NCBI RefSeq assembly: GCF_023101085.1
Contig: NZ_CP064703.1
Coordinates: forward strand, 1,426,001 to 1,490,000
Length of the DNA: 64,000 bases
Source of the DNA: Bradyrhizobium sp. 170
Lineage (GTDB): Bacteria; Pseudomonadota; Alphaproteobacteria; Rhizobiales; Xanthobacteraceae
Reading direction: 5' to 3'
Part shown: positions 44,374 through 53,384 of the stretch, piece after piece
Layout of the letters: every line of letters starts with the position of its first letter
How positions within the stretch are numbered: position 1 is the stretch's first letter
The notes under the pieces: model-generated
Database searches by the model: none
What the model was told of the DNA's origin: nothing
What the model saw: only the letters and a program-made list of their open reading frames with translations
Position numbers and translations under genes: made by a program

Positions 44374-44583
44374 ATGTTGAAATACTACGTCAAGACCACG
44401 GAATCTCTGAAGCGCCTGCGCGCGGACAACGACGGCGTGGTGTCGTTCGAGTACATTATTGTCGCGGCTTGCATCATCGGCGCAGTGACTGCTGCGTTCG
44501 GTACTGGAGCCGGTGGTGCGATCGCGACGGCGCTGACTGGCGGGATCACCGCTATCACCGCCGCTTTCACTGCGGCCGTGTAA
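44374..44583 (+). CDS. Flp-family type IVb pilin 1
   Basis: This 69-residue prepilin has a basic leader of 21 residues ending in DNDG, followed by VVSFEYIIVAACIIG. The Glu at +5 and Tyr at +6 after the cleavage glycine are the hallmark of Flp pilins processed by a TadV/CpaA peptidase. The rest is one hydrophobic Ala/Gly-rich helix. The Shine-Dalgarno AAAGGG precedes the ATG at 44374. The second pilin gene lies 114 bp downstream, with a strong hairpin between. Confidence 0.93.
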   Translation: MLKYYVKTTESLKRLRADNDGVVSFEYIIVAACIIGAVTAAFGTGAGGAIATALTGGITAITAAFTAAV

Positions 44584-44603
44584 TACAGGCATCTCGCCCC
44601 AGA

Positions 44604-44627
44604 GGGGGGCATAGGAATCTGCCCCCC
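44604..44627 (+). terminator. Strong hairpin between the two pilin genes
   Basis: GGGGGGCA (44604-44611) pairs perfectly with TGCCCCCC (44620-44627) around an 8-base loop, followed by acttta. It is probably a partial terminator or RNA-stabilising element after pilin 1, allowing more pilin 1 than downstream Tad machinery. Confidence 0.65.
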
Positions 44628-44697
44628 ACTTTATTGGATTGCTGCCAAAGCCTCGTTTCTGAAAGTCCTGCCTTCGGCCCAAGGAAGGATTCCTCCT

Positions 44698-44913
44698 ATG
44701 TTGAGGTATCGGGTTAAGTCCGCGGACGCGTTGAAGCGTCTGCGCACGGACAAGGATGGCGTGGTGTCGTTCGAATACGTGATGGTGGCGGCTTGCATCG
44801 TCGGCGCAGTGACTGCTGCTTTCGGTACTAGCGCTGGTGGAACTGTCGCGACCGTGCTGACGAGCGGGATCAGCACGATCAGCGCCGCTATCAGCACTGC
44901 CGTCGGAAGCTAA
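44698..44913 (+). CDS. Flp-family type IVb pilin 2
   Basis: This 71-residue paralogue of the preceding pilin is nearly identical around the processing site: a leader ending in DKDG, then VVSFEYVMVAACIVG, with Glu +5 and Tyr +6. The two pilins diverge in the C-terminal helix (here SGISTISAAISTAVGS). The Shine-Dalgarno AAGGA lies upstream. The DNA around the start is also duplicated from pilin 1, indicating a recent tandem duplication. Confidence 0.93.
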   Translation: MLRYRVKSADALKRLRTDKDGVVSFEYVMVAACIVGAVTAAFGTSAGGTVATVLTSGISTISAAISTAVGS

Positions 44914-44978
44914 TACAGCCGTCTGGGCTCATGGAGGCACGGGAGATCTGTCACCACTCTTTTTAAGGCGTGCGTTTG

Positions 44979-45485
44979 ATGAGTTGGATTGTTCCCATAA
45001 CCTCGTTTCTCGAAATCCTATTGTTGCTCTATGTCGCAACGATCGATGTCGCGACAAGATTGATCCGAAATGAGATCTGTCTGGCGCTGGCGCTCCTCGG
45101 GATTGCCGGCCAGTTGGCCAACCCGATGCAAGTTGCCCAATCGCTGATCGCGGCGACGATCCTCCTGCTGCTGCTGTTGGTCATCTACCAGCGGAGGCTG
45201 ATTGGCGGCGGCGACGTCAAGTTGCTGGTTGCTTTGGCGATTGGTCTCCCGCTGACAGGCGTGGTTCTGTTGTTGACCATAACCGCGCTGGCCGGCGGCG
45301 TTCTTGCCCTGGTGCATCTGATGATGCGCCTCCTGCCATATCCCAGACTAGCGCCCGCCGGATCGTCGCTCGTACGCCGTGTCTACGCGATAGAGCGTTG
45401 GCGCCATTTGCGACACGCGCCGCTACCTTACGGGGTTGCCATAGCGTGCGGTGGTATCTGGACCGTTCTCAGCAAAGGACTTTGA
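44979..45485 (+). CDS. cpaA: Prepilin peptidase CpaA/TadV (A24 aspartic protease)
   Basis: This 168-residue polytopic inner-membrane protease has the two catalytic aspartates at D23 (TIDVATRLIRNE) and D79 (GGGDVKLL), as expected for the GxGD A24 family. It cleaves the two Flp prepilins after Gly. The ATG at 44979 has AAGG 11 bases upstream; a GTG at 44970 is too close to that site. The gene ends 1 bp before cpaB. Confidence 0.9.
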   Translation: MSWIVPITSFLEILLLLYVATIDVATRLIRNEICLALALLGIAGQLANPMQVAQSLIAATILLLLLLVIYQRRLIGGGDVKLLVALAIGLPLTGVVLLLTITALAGGVLALVHLMMRLLPYPRLAPAGSSLVRRVYAIERWRHLRHAPLPYGVAIACGGIWTVLSKGL

Positions 45486-45486
45486 C

Positions 45487-46395
45487 ATGTCATCCGCTTT
45501 GCGCCTCTCGATCATCATGGTGTTTTTGCTCGCGACCGTTGCGCTCGGGCTTATCGCCTACAACATGAACCTGCCGAAGCAGGTCCCGGTAGCACAGGTC
45601 ACGGAGAACACTCCGGCGCCGGCGCCTCCCACTGTCGGGTACTTCGTCGCGGTACACCCGCTACCGAGAGGGACACTGGCCCGCGATGAAGATTTCGAGG
45701 TACGCTCGGTGCCGCCGGAACGTGTTCCAGCAGGGGCGATCCTTGATACGCCCGGCGCCAAGATCGGACTTCGCGGATCTCTGGTTCGCAACTTCCTCGA
45801 TACTGGCAGTCACGTCACATCGAAGGACATATTGCGTCCGCGAGAACGGGGTTTCCTCGCCAGCGTCTTGGCACCGGATAGCCGAGCCATCAGCATCAAC
45901 GTTGACGCCGCGTCTGGTGTCTCGGGCCTGATCTGGCCAGGTGACTATGTGGATGTCGTGTTGACCCAGGAGTCGACGACAGCAGGCGAGAAGAAGAATC
46001 CAGATCACCAGCACGGCACGCTGAGCGAAACCGTTGCTCATAATGTTCGAATTGTCGCGATCGACCAGGAGATTGTGCAAGGTGGCTCGGCCAGCAACGC
46101 CACGGCCGGTAAGGTAGCGCGCACTGTTTCGTTGCAGCTCGCGCCAGAGCAGGTCAAGAAAGTCACAGTCGCAGCACAGCTCGGAAAGGTCTCCTTGGCC
46201 GTACGGTCAGCGGTCGATCGACAGGACATGGAGGACACGGACGCGACGGTGGTGGTCTATGCACGCAATAGCGGCACGAAATACTCAGTCAAGCGAGACG
46301 ATACGGGGAACACGCGCACGCTTTTGAGCGGCGATGTGTCGCCGGGAATTGCCCCGTCAACGCCGGTCGCTTCGGCCGTATCGTCACGTCGGTAA
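45487..46395 (+). CDS. cpaB: Flp pilus assembly protein CpaB (RcpC)
   Basis: This 302-residue protein has an N-terminal signal-anchor (residues 5-25) and a SAF domain beginning about residue 45 (YFVAVHPLPRGTLARDEDF). The RcpC-like beta domain follows (AISINVDAASGVSGLIWPGD, YVDVVLTQE). CpaB is a periplasmic partner of the secretin in Tad pili. A Shine-Dalgarno AAAGGA overlaps the cpaA stop, so the genes are coupled. Confidence 0.9.
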   Translation: MSSALRLSIIMVFLLATVALGLIAYNMNLPKQVPVAQVTENTPAPAPPTVGYFVAVHPLPRGTLARDEDFEVRSVPPERVPAGAILDTPGAKIGLRGSLVRNFLDTGSHVTSKDILRPRERGFLASVLAPDSRAISINVDAASGVSGLIWPGDYVDVVLTQESTTAGEKKNPDHQHGTLSETVAHNVRIVAIDQEIVQGGSASNATAGKVARTVSLQLAPEQVKKVTVAAQLGKVSLAVRSAVDRQDMEDTDATVVVYARNSGTKYSVKRDDTGNTRTLLSGDVSPGIAPSTPVASAVSSRR

Positions 46396-46406
46396 GGGAG
46401 GCAGTG

Positions 46407-47609
46407 GTGATCGCTAACATAGCAGTAGTCAGTCCGGCTGAAGAACCTGCATCTGTTGTAACGCGCAACCGAATCGTCTGTTTCGTGAATGACGAGCTTA
46501 GTGCTGCCGCTCTGCGCAAGGGCCTCGACGGCAGCAACTTGTCGATCGGGCGTGGCACGATCCGCAATGCCATACGGATGCTCGAAACCGACACCGATCT
46601 ATCCGCGTTGGTGGCGGACATCAGCGGAGTCGAGGATCCATTTACCGAACTGGAAAGGTTGGCCGGCGTCTGCCCACCCGATGTCCGGGTGGCTCTGATT
46701 GGTGAGAGCAGAGAGATCACCTTCTACCGCGAGCTCATGGAACTCGGCTTGACCGAGTACCTGCCGAGGCCGCTCACGCGGGATATGGTGCTGGACCAGC
46801 TGCGACCGAAGCTACTCGGCGACGTAGCGCCCGGTCAAATCGATCGTGGCGGACATGTAATCTCGATCTGCGGTGCGCAGGGGGGCGCCGGAGCAACGAG
46901 TATCGCCATCAATATCGCACTGCAACTGGCCGAAACCACCAAAGCCAAGGTTGCACTGCTCGACCTCCATCTGCAAGGCGGTGAAACGGCAGTGATGTTG
47001 GGGGTTCAGCCGGGGCCAGGCTTGCGCATCGCTCTGGAAAACCCCATGCGGGCGGACACGCTGTTCCTCGAGCGCGCGGCAATTGAGGTCAACGAGCGGG
47101 TTTGCCTGATCTCCGCCGATGAGGAGCTGGATGCGCAGCTGGACATCACTGAAGCGGGAGTGAGACACGTGCTGGGGCTGCTCCGTCAACGATTCAATTA
47201 CATCGTTGTCGATGTACCGGTCCCGTTTCCGCCATCGATCCATCCGGTGATCACGCTCTCTCGTCACGTGCTGGTGCTGCTGGAAGCCGAGGTGACCGGA
47301 CTTCGCAATGCCCATGCACTGCGCACCGCCGTCACCAACATCGCCGGCAAAGATCGCGTCTTCACCTTGCTCAACCGTGCCAATCGTGCCGGGGGACTTC
47401 CCAGGGCAACGATTGTCAAGGCCCTGGGCGCAGAACCAGACATGGTGATTCCCGATCTCGGGAAGGGGATGACCCAGGCGGTCAATCTCGGAATTCCAGC
47501 TCTAAAGCACGTATCAGGACTGCGGCGTCACCTCGCTCCGATTGTACGCGAGATCACGGGTGTCGGCGCCGAGCGGAAGGGACGGCTCAGGAGGCTGCTC
47601 GGGCTATGA
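46407..47609 (+). CDS. cpaE: Tad pilus localisation ATPase CpaE/TadZ
   Basis: This protein of about 400 residues has an N-terminal receiver-like domain lacking a clear phospho-acceptor set and a C-terminal ParA/MinD-like ATPase. The deviant P-loop reads CGAQGGAGATSIAINIA, and the Walker A' region is KVALLDLHLQGGE. TadZ proteins position the pilus machine at the cell pole. Two adjacent GTG codons (46404 and 46407) could be the start; the second is better spaced from GGGAGG at 46396-46401. It overlaps cpaF by 4 bp. Confidence 0.88.
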   Translation: MIANIAVVSPAEEPASVVTRNRIVCFVNDELSAAALRKGLDGSNLSIGRGTIRNAIRMLETDTDLSALVADISGVEDPFTELERLAGVCPPDVRVALIGESREITFYRELMELGLTEYLPRPLTRDMVLDQLRPKLLGDVAPGQIDRGGHVISICGAQGGAGATSIAINIALQLAETTKAKVALLDLHLQGGETAVMLGVQPGPGLRIALENPMRADTLFLERAAIEVNERVCLISADEELDAQLDITEAGVRHVLGLLRQRFNYIVVDVPVPFPPSIHPVITLSRHVLVLLEAEVTGLRNAHALRTAVTNIAGKDRVFTLLNRANRAGGLPRATIVKALGAEPDMVIPDLGKGMTQAVNLGIPALKHVSGLRRHLAPIVREITGVGAERKGRLRRLLGL

Positions 47610-49006
47610 AAAAGTTTGGTAGGCGCGAAGACGACACGCCAGCTCGTTTGCCTGCATTGACGCCAAGCTTGCCTGCGTCGACGCCGAGCTTGCTGGCATC
47701 TACGCCAAGCTTGCCTGCATCTACAAGGCGCGACGAACCTTCTACCCAGCGGCCAGTGATGCCAGCTTCGCTGCGCGAACGGGTCATCGAGCAGATCGAG
47801 CCGTCGGTGGCCGCAACTGTTTCGCGCGATGTTCTTCGGCGGCAGATCGAGGAAATCATCCACGGAATCGCCAACGAGGAACGGCTGGAACTGTCAGGCC
47901 GCGAGCAGTTTCAGTTAGCGGACGAGATAGCGGACGACATGACCGGCTACGGGCCGCTCCGCCCGCTTCTGCTGGATCAATCGATCAACGACATCATGGT
48001 CAATGGACCGAGTAACGTTTACGTCGAGCGAAGCGGCAAGCTGGAACGGATCGCGGTACGATTCCGCGACAATGATCACATCGCATCGGTGGCGCAGAAA
48101 ATTGCCGCGCAAGTCGGGCGCCGAGTTGACGAATCCAGTCCGATGGTGGATTGCCGCTTGCCGGACGGCAGCCGGGTCAACATCATCTTCCCGCCGCTGG
48201 CGATCCACAGCCCCTGCATATCCATCCGAAAATTTCCAAGTCGCCGTCTGGACATGGCCGGGATGATCCAGAACGGCTCGGTGACTGCGGCCATGGGAGG
48301 ATTGCTGGAGATTGCCGCCCGATCCCGGCTCAATGTTCTGGTCTCTGGCGGTACTGGTTCCGGCAAGACGACGCTGTTGAACGCCATGAGCCAATTCATC
48401 GATCACAGTGAGCGCATTGTCACCATCGAGGACGCAGCAGAGTTACAGCTTCAACAGCCGCACGTGATCAGCCTGGAGACCCGTCCTCCCAGCCTCGAAG
48501 GCACGGGGCAGGTGACACAACGCGATCTGGTGTGGAATGCGCTGCGGATGCGTCCTGACCGGATCGTCGTAGGCGAGGTGCGCGGCGCTGAAGCGTTTGA
48601 CATGCTGCAGGCGATGAACACCGGCCATGATGGTTCGATCTCCACGGTGCATGCCAATAGCGCCCGCGACGCAATGACCCGTATTGAAAACATGGTGCAG
48701 ATGGGACAGCCAAATCTGCCGCTGCGGGCGATCAGGTCTCAGATCGTCGCTGCGCTGGATCTCATTGTGCAAGTAGAGCGCATGCGGGATGGACAGCGTC
48801 GCGTTATCCAGATTTGCGAGGTGATCGGGCTGGAAGGCGAGGTGATCACCACCAATGACATCGCGGCGTTCGAGTACGAACACGAGGATGTTCACGGGCG
48901 GATATCGGGCACCTACAGGTCCACCAACGCAGTCCCAAAATTCAAGAGCCGTCTTGCCTATTATGGGCTTGATCGAGCCTGGGCTGAAGCTATGAGGCAG
49001 CTATAA
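47606..49006 (+). CDS. cpaF: Tad secretion ATPase CpaF/TadA
   Basis: This 466-residue hexameric ATPase powers Flp pilus extension. Walker A is GGTGSGKTT (248-256). Further family motifs are [15 protein letters not shown] and [18 protein letters not shown], and the His-box [13 protein letters not shown] is intact. Residues 15-40 are a Pro/Ser/Thr/Ala-rich tail made from a 21-bp DNA repeat, unlike most CpaF N-termini. ATGA overlap with cpaE and TAATG overlap with tadB show tight coupling. Confidence 0.93.
   Translation: MKKFGRREDDTPARLPALTPSLPASTPSLLASTPSLPASTRRDEPSTQRPVMPASLRERVIEQIEPSVAATVSRDVLRRQIEEIIHGIANEERLELSGREQFQLADEIADDMTGYGPLRPLLLDQSINDIMVNGPSNVYVERSGKLERIAVRFRDNDHIASVAQKIAAQVGRRVDESSPMVDCRLPDGSRVNIIFPPLAIHSPCISIRKFPSRRLDMAGMIQNGSVTAAMGGLLEIAARSRLNVLVSGGTGSGKTTLLNAMSQFIDHSERIVTIEDAAELQLQQPHVISLETRPPSLEGTGQVTQRDLVWNALRMRPDRIVVGEVRGAEAFDMLQAMNTGHDGSISTVHANSARDAMTRIENMVQMGQPNLPLRAIRSQIVAALDLIVQVERMRDGQRRVIQICEVIGLEGEVITTNDIAAFEYEHEDVHGRISGTYRSTNAVPKFKSRLAYYGLDRAWAEAMRQL
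47648..47725. repeat. 21-bp coding repeat in cpaF
   Basis: There are three full copies and a partial fourth of a 21-bp unit (ttgcctgcatctacgccaagc-like), encoding [21 protein letters not shown] and LPAST. It is in frame, so copy-number change would only alter the length of the disordered N-terminal tail. Confidence 0.85.
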
Positions 49007-49935
49007 TGCCGGAGTTTTTGACCACCATTGACCTGGTGCTGCTGATATGCGCAGCAGCCACGACGCTGTGGCTCGACGCACGACAACGACGCATCGATCG
49101 TCAGGTAGCGATAGCTCTGCCAATTTCAGAGTCGGCGAACCTGCCCTCCATTCGTCGGTTGGAGGCCGGGTCCCGCTGGCAGTTTCTCTTCCGCATGGTC
49201 AGTTACAAGGCCGGGATAGCTTACGCTTGGCACCCCGCGTATGTGCTATTTGCCGGTGTGATCGCAGCAGCCGCAATCCTTTATGCCAATAGCGTGCTGA
49301 AATTTTCCAACTTCTACGCGTATCCGGCGGCTGCAATCGTAGCCATTGTGACGGTGCGAGGTCTGTTCGGATGGCAGCGACAGCGTCTCGCCAGTCAACT
49401 TTTTCGACAGCTACCCGACACGATTCAGCTGGTGACAAGTACTGTTCGATCTGGGCTACCCGTGACCGAAGCGTTTCGCACCATTGCGCGCGAGATGCCG
49501 CAACCAACAGCTGGGCAGTTTGCCATCGTATGCAGCGAAGTAAGTATGGGGAGACCTCCAGAGGAGGCTGTCGAAGCTGTCTATCGGCGAACGCAAGTGA
49601 CAGAGTACGGGATCTTTGCCGTCACACTTGCCGTCCAGCTGAAGTCAGGTGGCAGTTTGACCGAAACCTTACAAACACTGGGAGATACTGTGAGGCAGCG
49701 TGTTGCGCTGGCTGCTCGCGCGAAGGCTCTGGCCGGAGAGGTAATCTTTTCCTCACGCGCGCTTTCAGTGTCGCCCGTCATTGTCGGTGGGTTACTATAC
49801 TTGATCAATCCGCTAACAGTCGATCTGCTGATCTATGATCCGACGGGAAACAAGCTCCTGGCTTACGCAGCAGCCTCGGTGATTATCGGGACCCTTGTGA
49901 TACGTTGGATGGTCAGAAGGGAAACAGAGCTATGA
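49006..49935 (+). CDS. tadB: Tad inner-membrane platform protein TadB
   Basis: This 309-residue protein has hydrophobic segments near residues 7-22, 80-115 and the last 60 residues. The T2SSF (GspF) helical bundle lies around 140-265 (PDTIQLVTSTVRSGLPVTEAF, TEYGIFAVTLAVQLKSGGSL). It forms the platform with TadC. It starts in the cpaF stop (TAATG) and ends in the tadC start (ATGA). Confidence 0.9.
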   Translation: MPEFLTTIDLVLLICAAATTLWLDARQRRIDRQVAIALPISESANLPSIRRLEAGSRWQFLFRMVSYKAGIAYAWHPAYVLFAGVIAAAAILYANSVLKFSNFYAYPAAAIVAIVTVRGLFGWQRQRLASQLFRQLPDTIQLVTSTVRSGLPVTEAFRTIAREMPQPTAGQFAIVCSEVSMGRPPEEAVEAVYRRTQVTEYGIFAVTLAVQLKSGGSLTETLQTLGDTVRQRVALAARAKALAGEVIFSSRALSVSPVIVGGLLYLINPLTVDLLIYDPTGNKLLAYAAASVIIGTLVIRWMVRRETEL

Positions 49936-50843
49936 CCTTTGGTCTCAGTTTGGTGGCCCTCGCCATAGCACTTGCTACTGCGACCTTCGTGTTGATCATC
50001 CACGAACTACACATTCGTGCGTTGAACGTACGGGTGTCAAATGCGGTGTTGGGCGTTCCTGGCCGATCAGCGCCGCTCCAGGACATGACCGGTTGGCTTT
50101 CGTCGCTCGGCACGCGGTATCGGCGCTTTTACTCTGCGGAAAATCTGGACCAGCTCCGAACGATCGTTCAATCGTCAGGTTTGAATCCTCATCGAACCTT
50201 GTCGATCTGGATCGGTGTCAAAACTGTCAGCATGGTCTTATTCCCGATCATGGCCCTGTTGGTTGCGCAGCTTCTTGGGAAGCCGCTGACCGATGTGCTG
50301 ATCTTCGGTCTCATTGGCGTGGTGACCGGAATTATGGGGCCGCGGTTGATCCTGTTGGTGCTGAGACGGCGATTCAATGCCGGCATTCGGCAAGGCACGC
50401 CGGATATGATCGACTTGCTTGTTGTCTGCAGCGAAGCGGGAATGGGTCTGGAGAGCGCGCTGGAACGAGTAGCGCAAGAAATGAACCAGACCAATCCTGC
50501 GATGGCCCGGGTTTTGTACGGCCTTCTTGATGATCTCCGGATATTGCCAAATCGCAGCGAGGCATTCGAGAAATTGGGATCTACGTCGGAAGGGCTTCGC
50601 CGGTTCGGCACCATGGTCAGCCAAAGCATGCAATACGGAACGCCGTTGAGTCAGGCTCTGCGCAGTATCGCCATCGACCTCCGGCGGGAACGTATTACTA
50701 ACCTGGAGGAAAGAGCGCACAAGCTGGGCGCCAAGCTGACTATTCCGATGGTGTTGTTCATGCTTCCAGCCATGTTCATCATTTTGGGTGGAAGTCCGTT
50801 TCTGCACCTCGTGCGTACATTCTCGAGCATCGGGGTGAAGTAA
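49932..50843 (+). CDS. tadC: Tad inner-membrane platform protein TadC
   Basis: This 303-residue T2SSF-family partner of TadB has membrane segments near residues 8-27, 97-140 and the C-terminus, with a GspF bundle around 150-270 (GTPDMIDLLVVCSEAGMGLE, YGTPLSQALRSIAIDLR). The ATG at 49932 overlaps the tadB stop (ATGA). A longer opening from 49905 is unlikely given that coupling. Confidence 0.9.
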   Translation: MTFGLSLVALAIALATATFVLIIHELHIRALNVRVSNAVLGVPGRSAPLQDMTGWLSSLGTRYRRFYSAENLDQLRTIVQSSGLNPHRTLSIWIGVKTVSMVLFPIMALLVAQLLGKPLTDVLIFGLIGVVTGIMGPRLILLVLRRRFNAGIRQGTPDMIDLLVVCSEAGMGLESALERVAQEMNQTNPAMARVLYGLLDDLRILPNRSEAFEKLGSTSEGLRRFGTMVSQSMQYGTPLSQALRSIAIDLRRERITNLEERAHKLGAKLTIPMVLFMLPAMFIILGGSPFLHLVRTFSSIGVK

Positions 50844-50846
50844 GCC

Positions 50847-51491
50847 ATGAGCACGGTGACCCTGTCGAAAAACCGGTCTTACGAGTGGATGATGCAGCTG
50901 CTCGGCAGCATGTGGTTCATGTTGCTGGGACTCTGCGTCGCCATCAGAATTGGGTCATTCACCGATCCCTGGCCATCGCTTCTGTCCAGTTTTTGCCTTG
51001 CCGTCTTTTACATGCTCCTGGCGGTGTTGATCATGACCAGGTCCCCGGCAAAGGCGCATGCGGATGGGCTGCTGCCTAGAATAGCTGCATTCGTCGGCAG
51101 CTATATGCCATGGACGATCTCCTTCTTCGGCAAAACCGACCAAGCGTTGCCAAACTTGCTGTCCACCGCTTGCGTGCTGATCGGCATGATCATGATGCTT
51201 GTCACCATCCGACACCTGGGGCGGTCGTTCAGCCTGGTGCCACAGGCGCGTTCAGTGGTGCAAACCGGTCCCTATCGATGGATCAAGCACCCGCTCTATT
51301 TCGCAGAAGAAATCGTAATCCTGGGTGTAGTGCTGCAATACCTGACACCGGTAACGGTGCTCATACTGGTCCTGCATATCGGCGTCCAGGTATGCCGAAT
51401 TCTTTACGAAGAAGACCTGCTTCGGCGCACTTGCCCCGAGTATTCCAGCTACGAAGCATCGCGTTGGAGATTGGTCCCTTATGTTTGGTGA
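50847..51491 (+). CDS. Membrane isoprenylcysteine-methyltransferase-like protein
   Basis: This 214-residue polytopic protein has four to five membrane segments. The C-terminal region GPYRWIKHPLYFAEEI and a late RILYEEDLLRRTCPEY match the SAM-dependent membrane methyltransferases of the ICMT/PEMT group. It starts 3 bp after tadC and is followed by a TadE-like gene 6 bp on, so it is embedded in the pilus operon. A role in modifying a pilin, lipoprotein or lipid is inferred. Substrate cannot be read. Confidence 0.75.
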   Translation: MSTVTLSKNRSYEWMMQLLGSMWFMLLGLCVAIRIGSFTDPWPSLLSSFCLAVFYMLLAVLIMTRSPAKAHADGLLPRIAAFVGSYMPWTISFFGKTDQALPNLLSTACVLIGMIMMLVTIRHLGRSFSLVPQARSVVQTGPYRWIKHPLYFAEEIVILGVVLQYLTPVTVLILVLHIGVQVCRILYEEDLLRRTCPEYSSYEASRWRLVPYVW

Positions 51492-51497
51492 GCGGAT

Positions 51498-52028
51498 ATG
51501 CGTGGCCGAATTGTCGTGGACATCGTTCAAATTGCTCGTGCTCGGGGTCGGCATCCGGGCGTGGTAAGTGTCCGAGGCGGGCGCGCGAGCCATCGAAAGT
51601 CTTTCATCGCGGATCAGCGCGGTGCTGCCGCGTTTGAAATGCTGTTCGTTTTCCTTTTCCTGGGGGTGAGCCTGCTTCTGCCGCTTGCCGACGTTGCCGC
51701 CGCTGGCTTTCGGTTTGTAGCCGCGTGGGAGGCATTGCGCGCCTTCGGGCAAAGGATCCAGTACAACCCGCCACCTGACGTGACCGATTGGGCAGGCTGG
51801 AAGTCAGCGCTCCCCACTTCGGTTTCGGGTTATCCCATCAACAATCTCCAGGTCGTTTGCTCCGATTCAATGGCTGCCTGCTCCGCAACCAACTTTCTTT
51901 CGCCCAAGCACTATACATACACGACGACCGTCACCGTGGCGCCAATCGTGCTGAGATCGGTGATCTGTCGGAGTGGTAACGCCGATCCTTGTTCGTTCAC
52001 ACTGCCTTACGCAGAACGGTTTCAATAG
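51498..52028 (+). CDS. TadE-like pilus-associated protein
   Basis: This 176-residue protein has a long basic N-terminus and then the pseudopilin-like segment QRGAAAFEMLFVFLFLGVSL (residues 40-59), with a conserved Glu early in the hydrophobic helix. It lacks a full TadE domain in the C-terminal half, which contains a Cys-rich stretch (VVCSDSMAAC, ICRSGNADPC). TadE-like minor pseudopilins are processed by CpaA. The ATG at 51498 gives an unusually long leader; the true start could be further in. Confidence 0.7.
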   Translation: MRGRIVVDIVQIARARGRHPGVVSVRGGRASHRKSFIADQRGAAAFEMLFVFLFLGVSLLLPLADVAAAGFRFVAAWEALRAFGQRIQYNPPPDVTDWAGWKSALPTSVSGYPINNLQVVCSDSMAACSATNFLSPKHYTYTTTVTVAPIVLRSVICRSGNADPCSFTLPYAERFQ

Positions 52029-52037
52029 GAGTGGTCC

Positions 52038-53384
52038 ATGCGTGGCTTGCTTCACTCTCGTCGTGGTTCCGTCGCCTTCGCAACCGTCATCGCCCTGGTG
52101 CCGCTGATAGGAGTGGTCGCACTCGGGGGCGAGGCGGGATCGTGGTACGTCACCAGGCAGCACGCGCAGAATGCCGCCGATGCGGCAGCCTATTCGGGTG
52201 CCGTGCAGCAGTTGTGCTTATCGAACCCACCGTGCGCGGTTACACAAACAGTGGACTATCGCGCCAAGCAATCCGCGGCACAGAACGCGTTCTGCAACGC
52301 GGGTGCCACCTCCTATCCCGGCTCCCAGTGTGGCACTAGCCTTCCGTCAGGAATCTCGCAGACCGTCCAGGTTGCCTCGCTCACGTCGTGGAAGGGAGCG
52401 GCCGGAACCTACGTTCAGGCCACTGTCACCCAGCAACAGCCGGCATACCTGGCGAGAGTGCTTGGTTTGACCACTGTCAACATACCGGCGACAGCCGTGG
52501 CCAAAGTACAAAGCCTGACGGCGCCGCCATGCGTCTTGTCATTGACCGGCTCTATCAGTTTCCAGGGCAGCCCGAACATCGATGCGCCTAATTGCGGCAT
52601 GGCCTCGAACAGTACGGCCAAGGATGCAATCAACTTCACCGGCGGCGGGATGAGCATGAATCTCGGCTCGTTATCGACTGTCGGCGGCTGCACGGGTGGC
52701 GCATCGTTCTGTAACACCGCGCTAACTTACATGCCGGCTCCGATCCCCAATCCCTTCTCCGTGCTTGACGGGGTTACTTTACCGACGCTCCCGGATTGCA
52801 GCGATAAAACCAAGCTATTCGCGTACAGTCCAACGATCGCAGCGAATCGGTGCACAAACAATAACGGTAACAAATTGTCCAGTTCCATTACGTTGGATCC
52901 AAATGGTGGGGTCTACTTCATCTCTGGCTCGCTGCGCCTCAATGGCGGCGTGTCGATCTCGGGAACGTCGGCACTGTTCATCCTGTTGCCCGGTGCGAGT
53001 CTCAAAGCAACTGGCGGGAGTTCGATCAATATCACTGGCAACCCGGCCGTACAAACCTCGTGGCTTCCGCCCGAACTTCAGTCCCATGCCAGCCTGTTCG
53101 CCAATATGGCGATCTACAAGATCCCTGATCCTGATACGAGCAAGAACGGCCCGAACGACGTAACATTTGGCGGAAATTCCGGTATCAATTTGAAAGGGGT
53201 CATGTACCTGCCAAGCGCGAATGTGACGTTTCAGGGCGATCCGACGGTCAACATAACCGGCGGAAAGTGTGGCGAGTTGATCGCCAAGTCAGTCGAGTTC
53301 AACGGTAATGCCACCTTTGACACCACAGGGTGCCCAAAGGAAACGAAGCTGACTAGCAGCCAGTATGTCCAGTTGGTGCAGTGA
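52038..53384 (+). CDS. TadG-like pilus protein with beta-repeat C-terminus
   Basis: This 448-residue protein has an N-terminal TadG-like segment (RRGSVAFATVIALVPLIGVV) followed by ARG-like helix QHAQNAADAAAYSGAV, typical of the TadG N-terminal family. From about residue 165 the sequence is Gly/Ser/Asn/Thr-rich with repeated short strands (GSISFQGSPNI, GSLRLNGGVSISGTSALFIL, GSSINITGNPAV, NVTFQGDPTVNITGG), which look like a right-handed beta-helix. No von Willebrand domain is seen, unlike classical TadG. The Shine-Dalgarno TAGGAG precedes the ATG at 52038. Confidence 0.75.
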   Translation: MRGLLHSRRGSVAFATVIALVPLIGVVALGGEAGSWYVTRQHAQNAADAAAYSGAVQQLCLSNPPCAVTQTVDYRAKQSAAQNAFCNAGATSYPGSQCGTSLPSGISQTVQVASLTSWKGAAGTYVQATVTQQQPAYLARVLGLTTVNIPATAVAKVQSLTAPPCVLSLTGSISFQGSPNIDAPNCGMASNSTAKDAINFTGGGMSMNLGSLSTVGGCTGGASFCNTALTYMPAPIPNPFSVLDGVTLPTLPDCSDKTKLFAYSPTIAANRCTNNNGNKLSSSITLDPNGGVYFISGSLRLNGGVSISGTSALFILLPGASLKATGGSSINITGNPAVQTSWLPPELQSHASLFANMAIYKIPDPDTSKNGPNDVTFGGNSGINLKGVMYLPSANVTFQGDPTVNITGGKCGELIAKSVEFNGNATFDTTGCPKETKLTSSQYVQLVQ

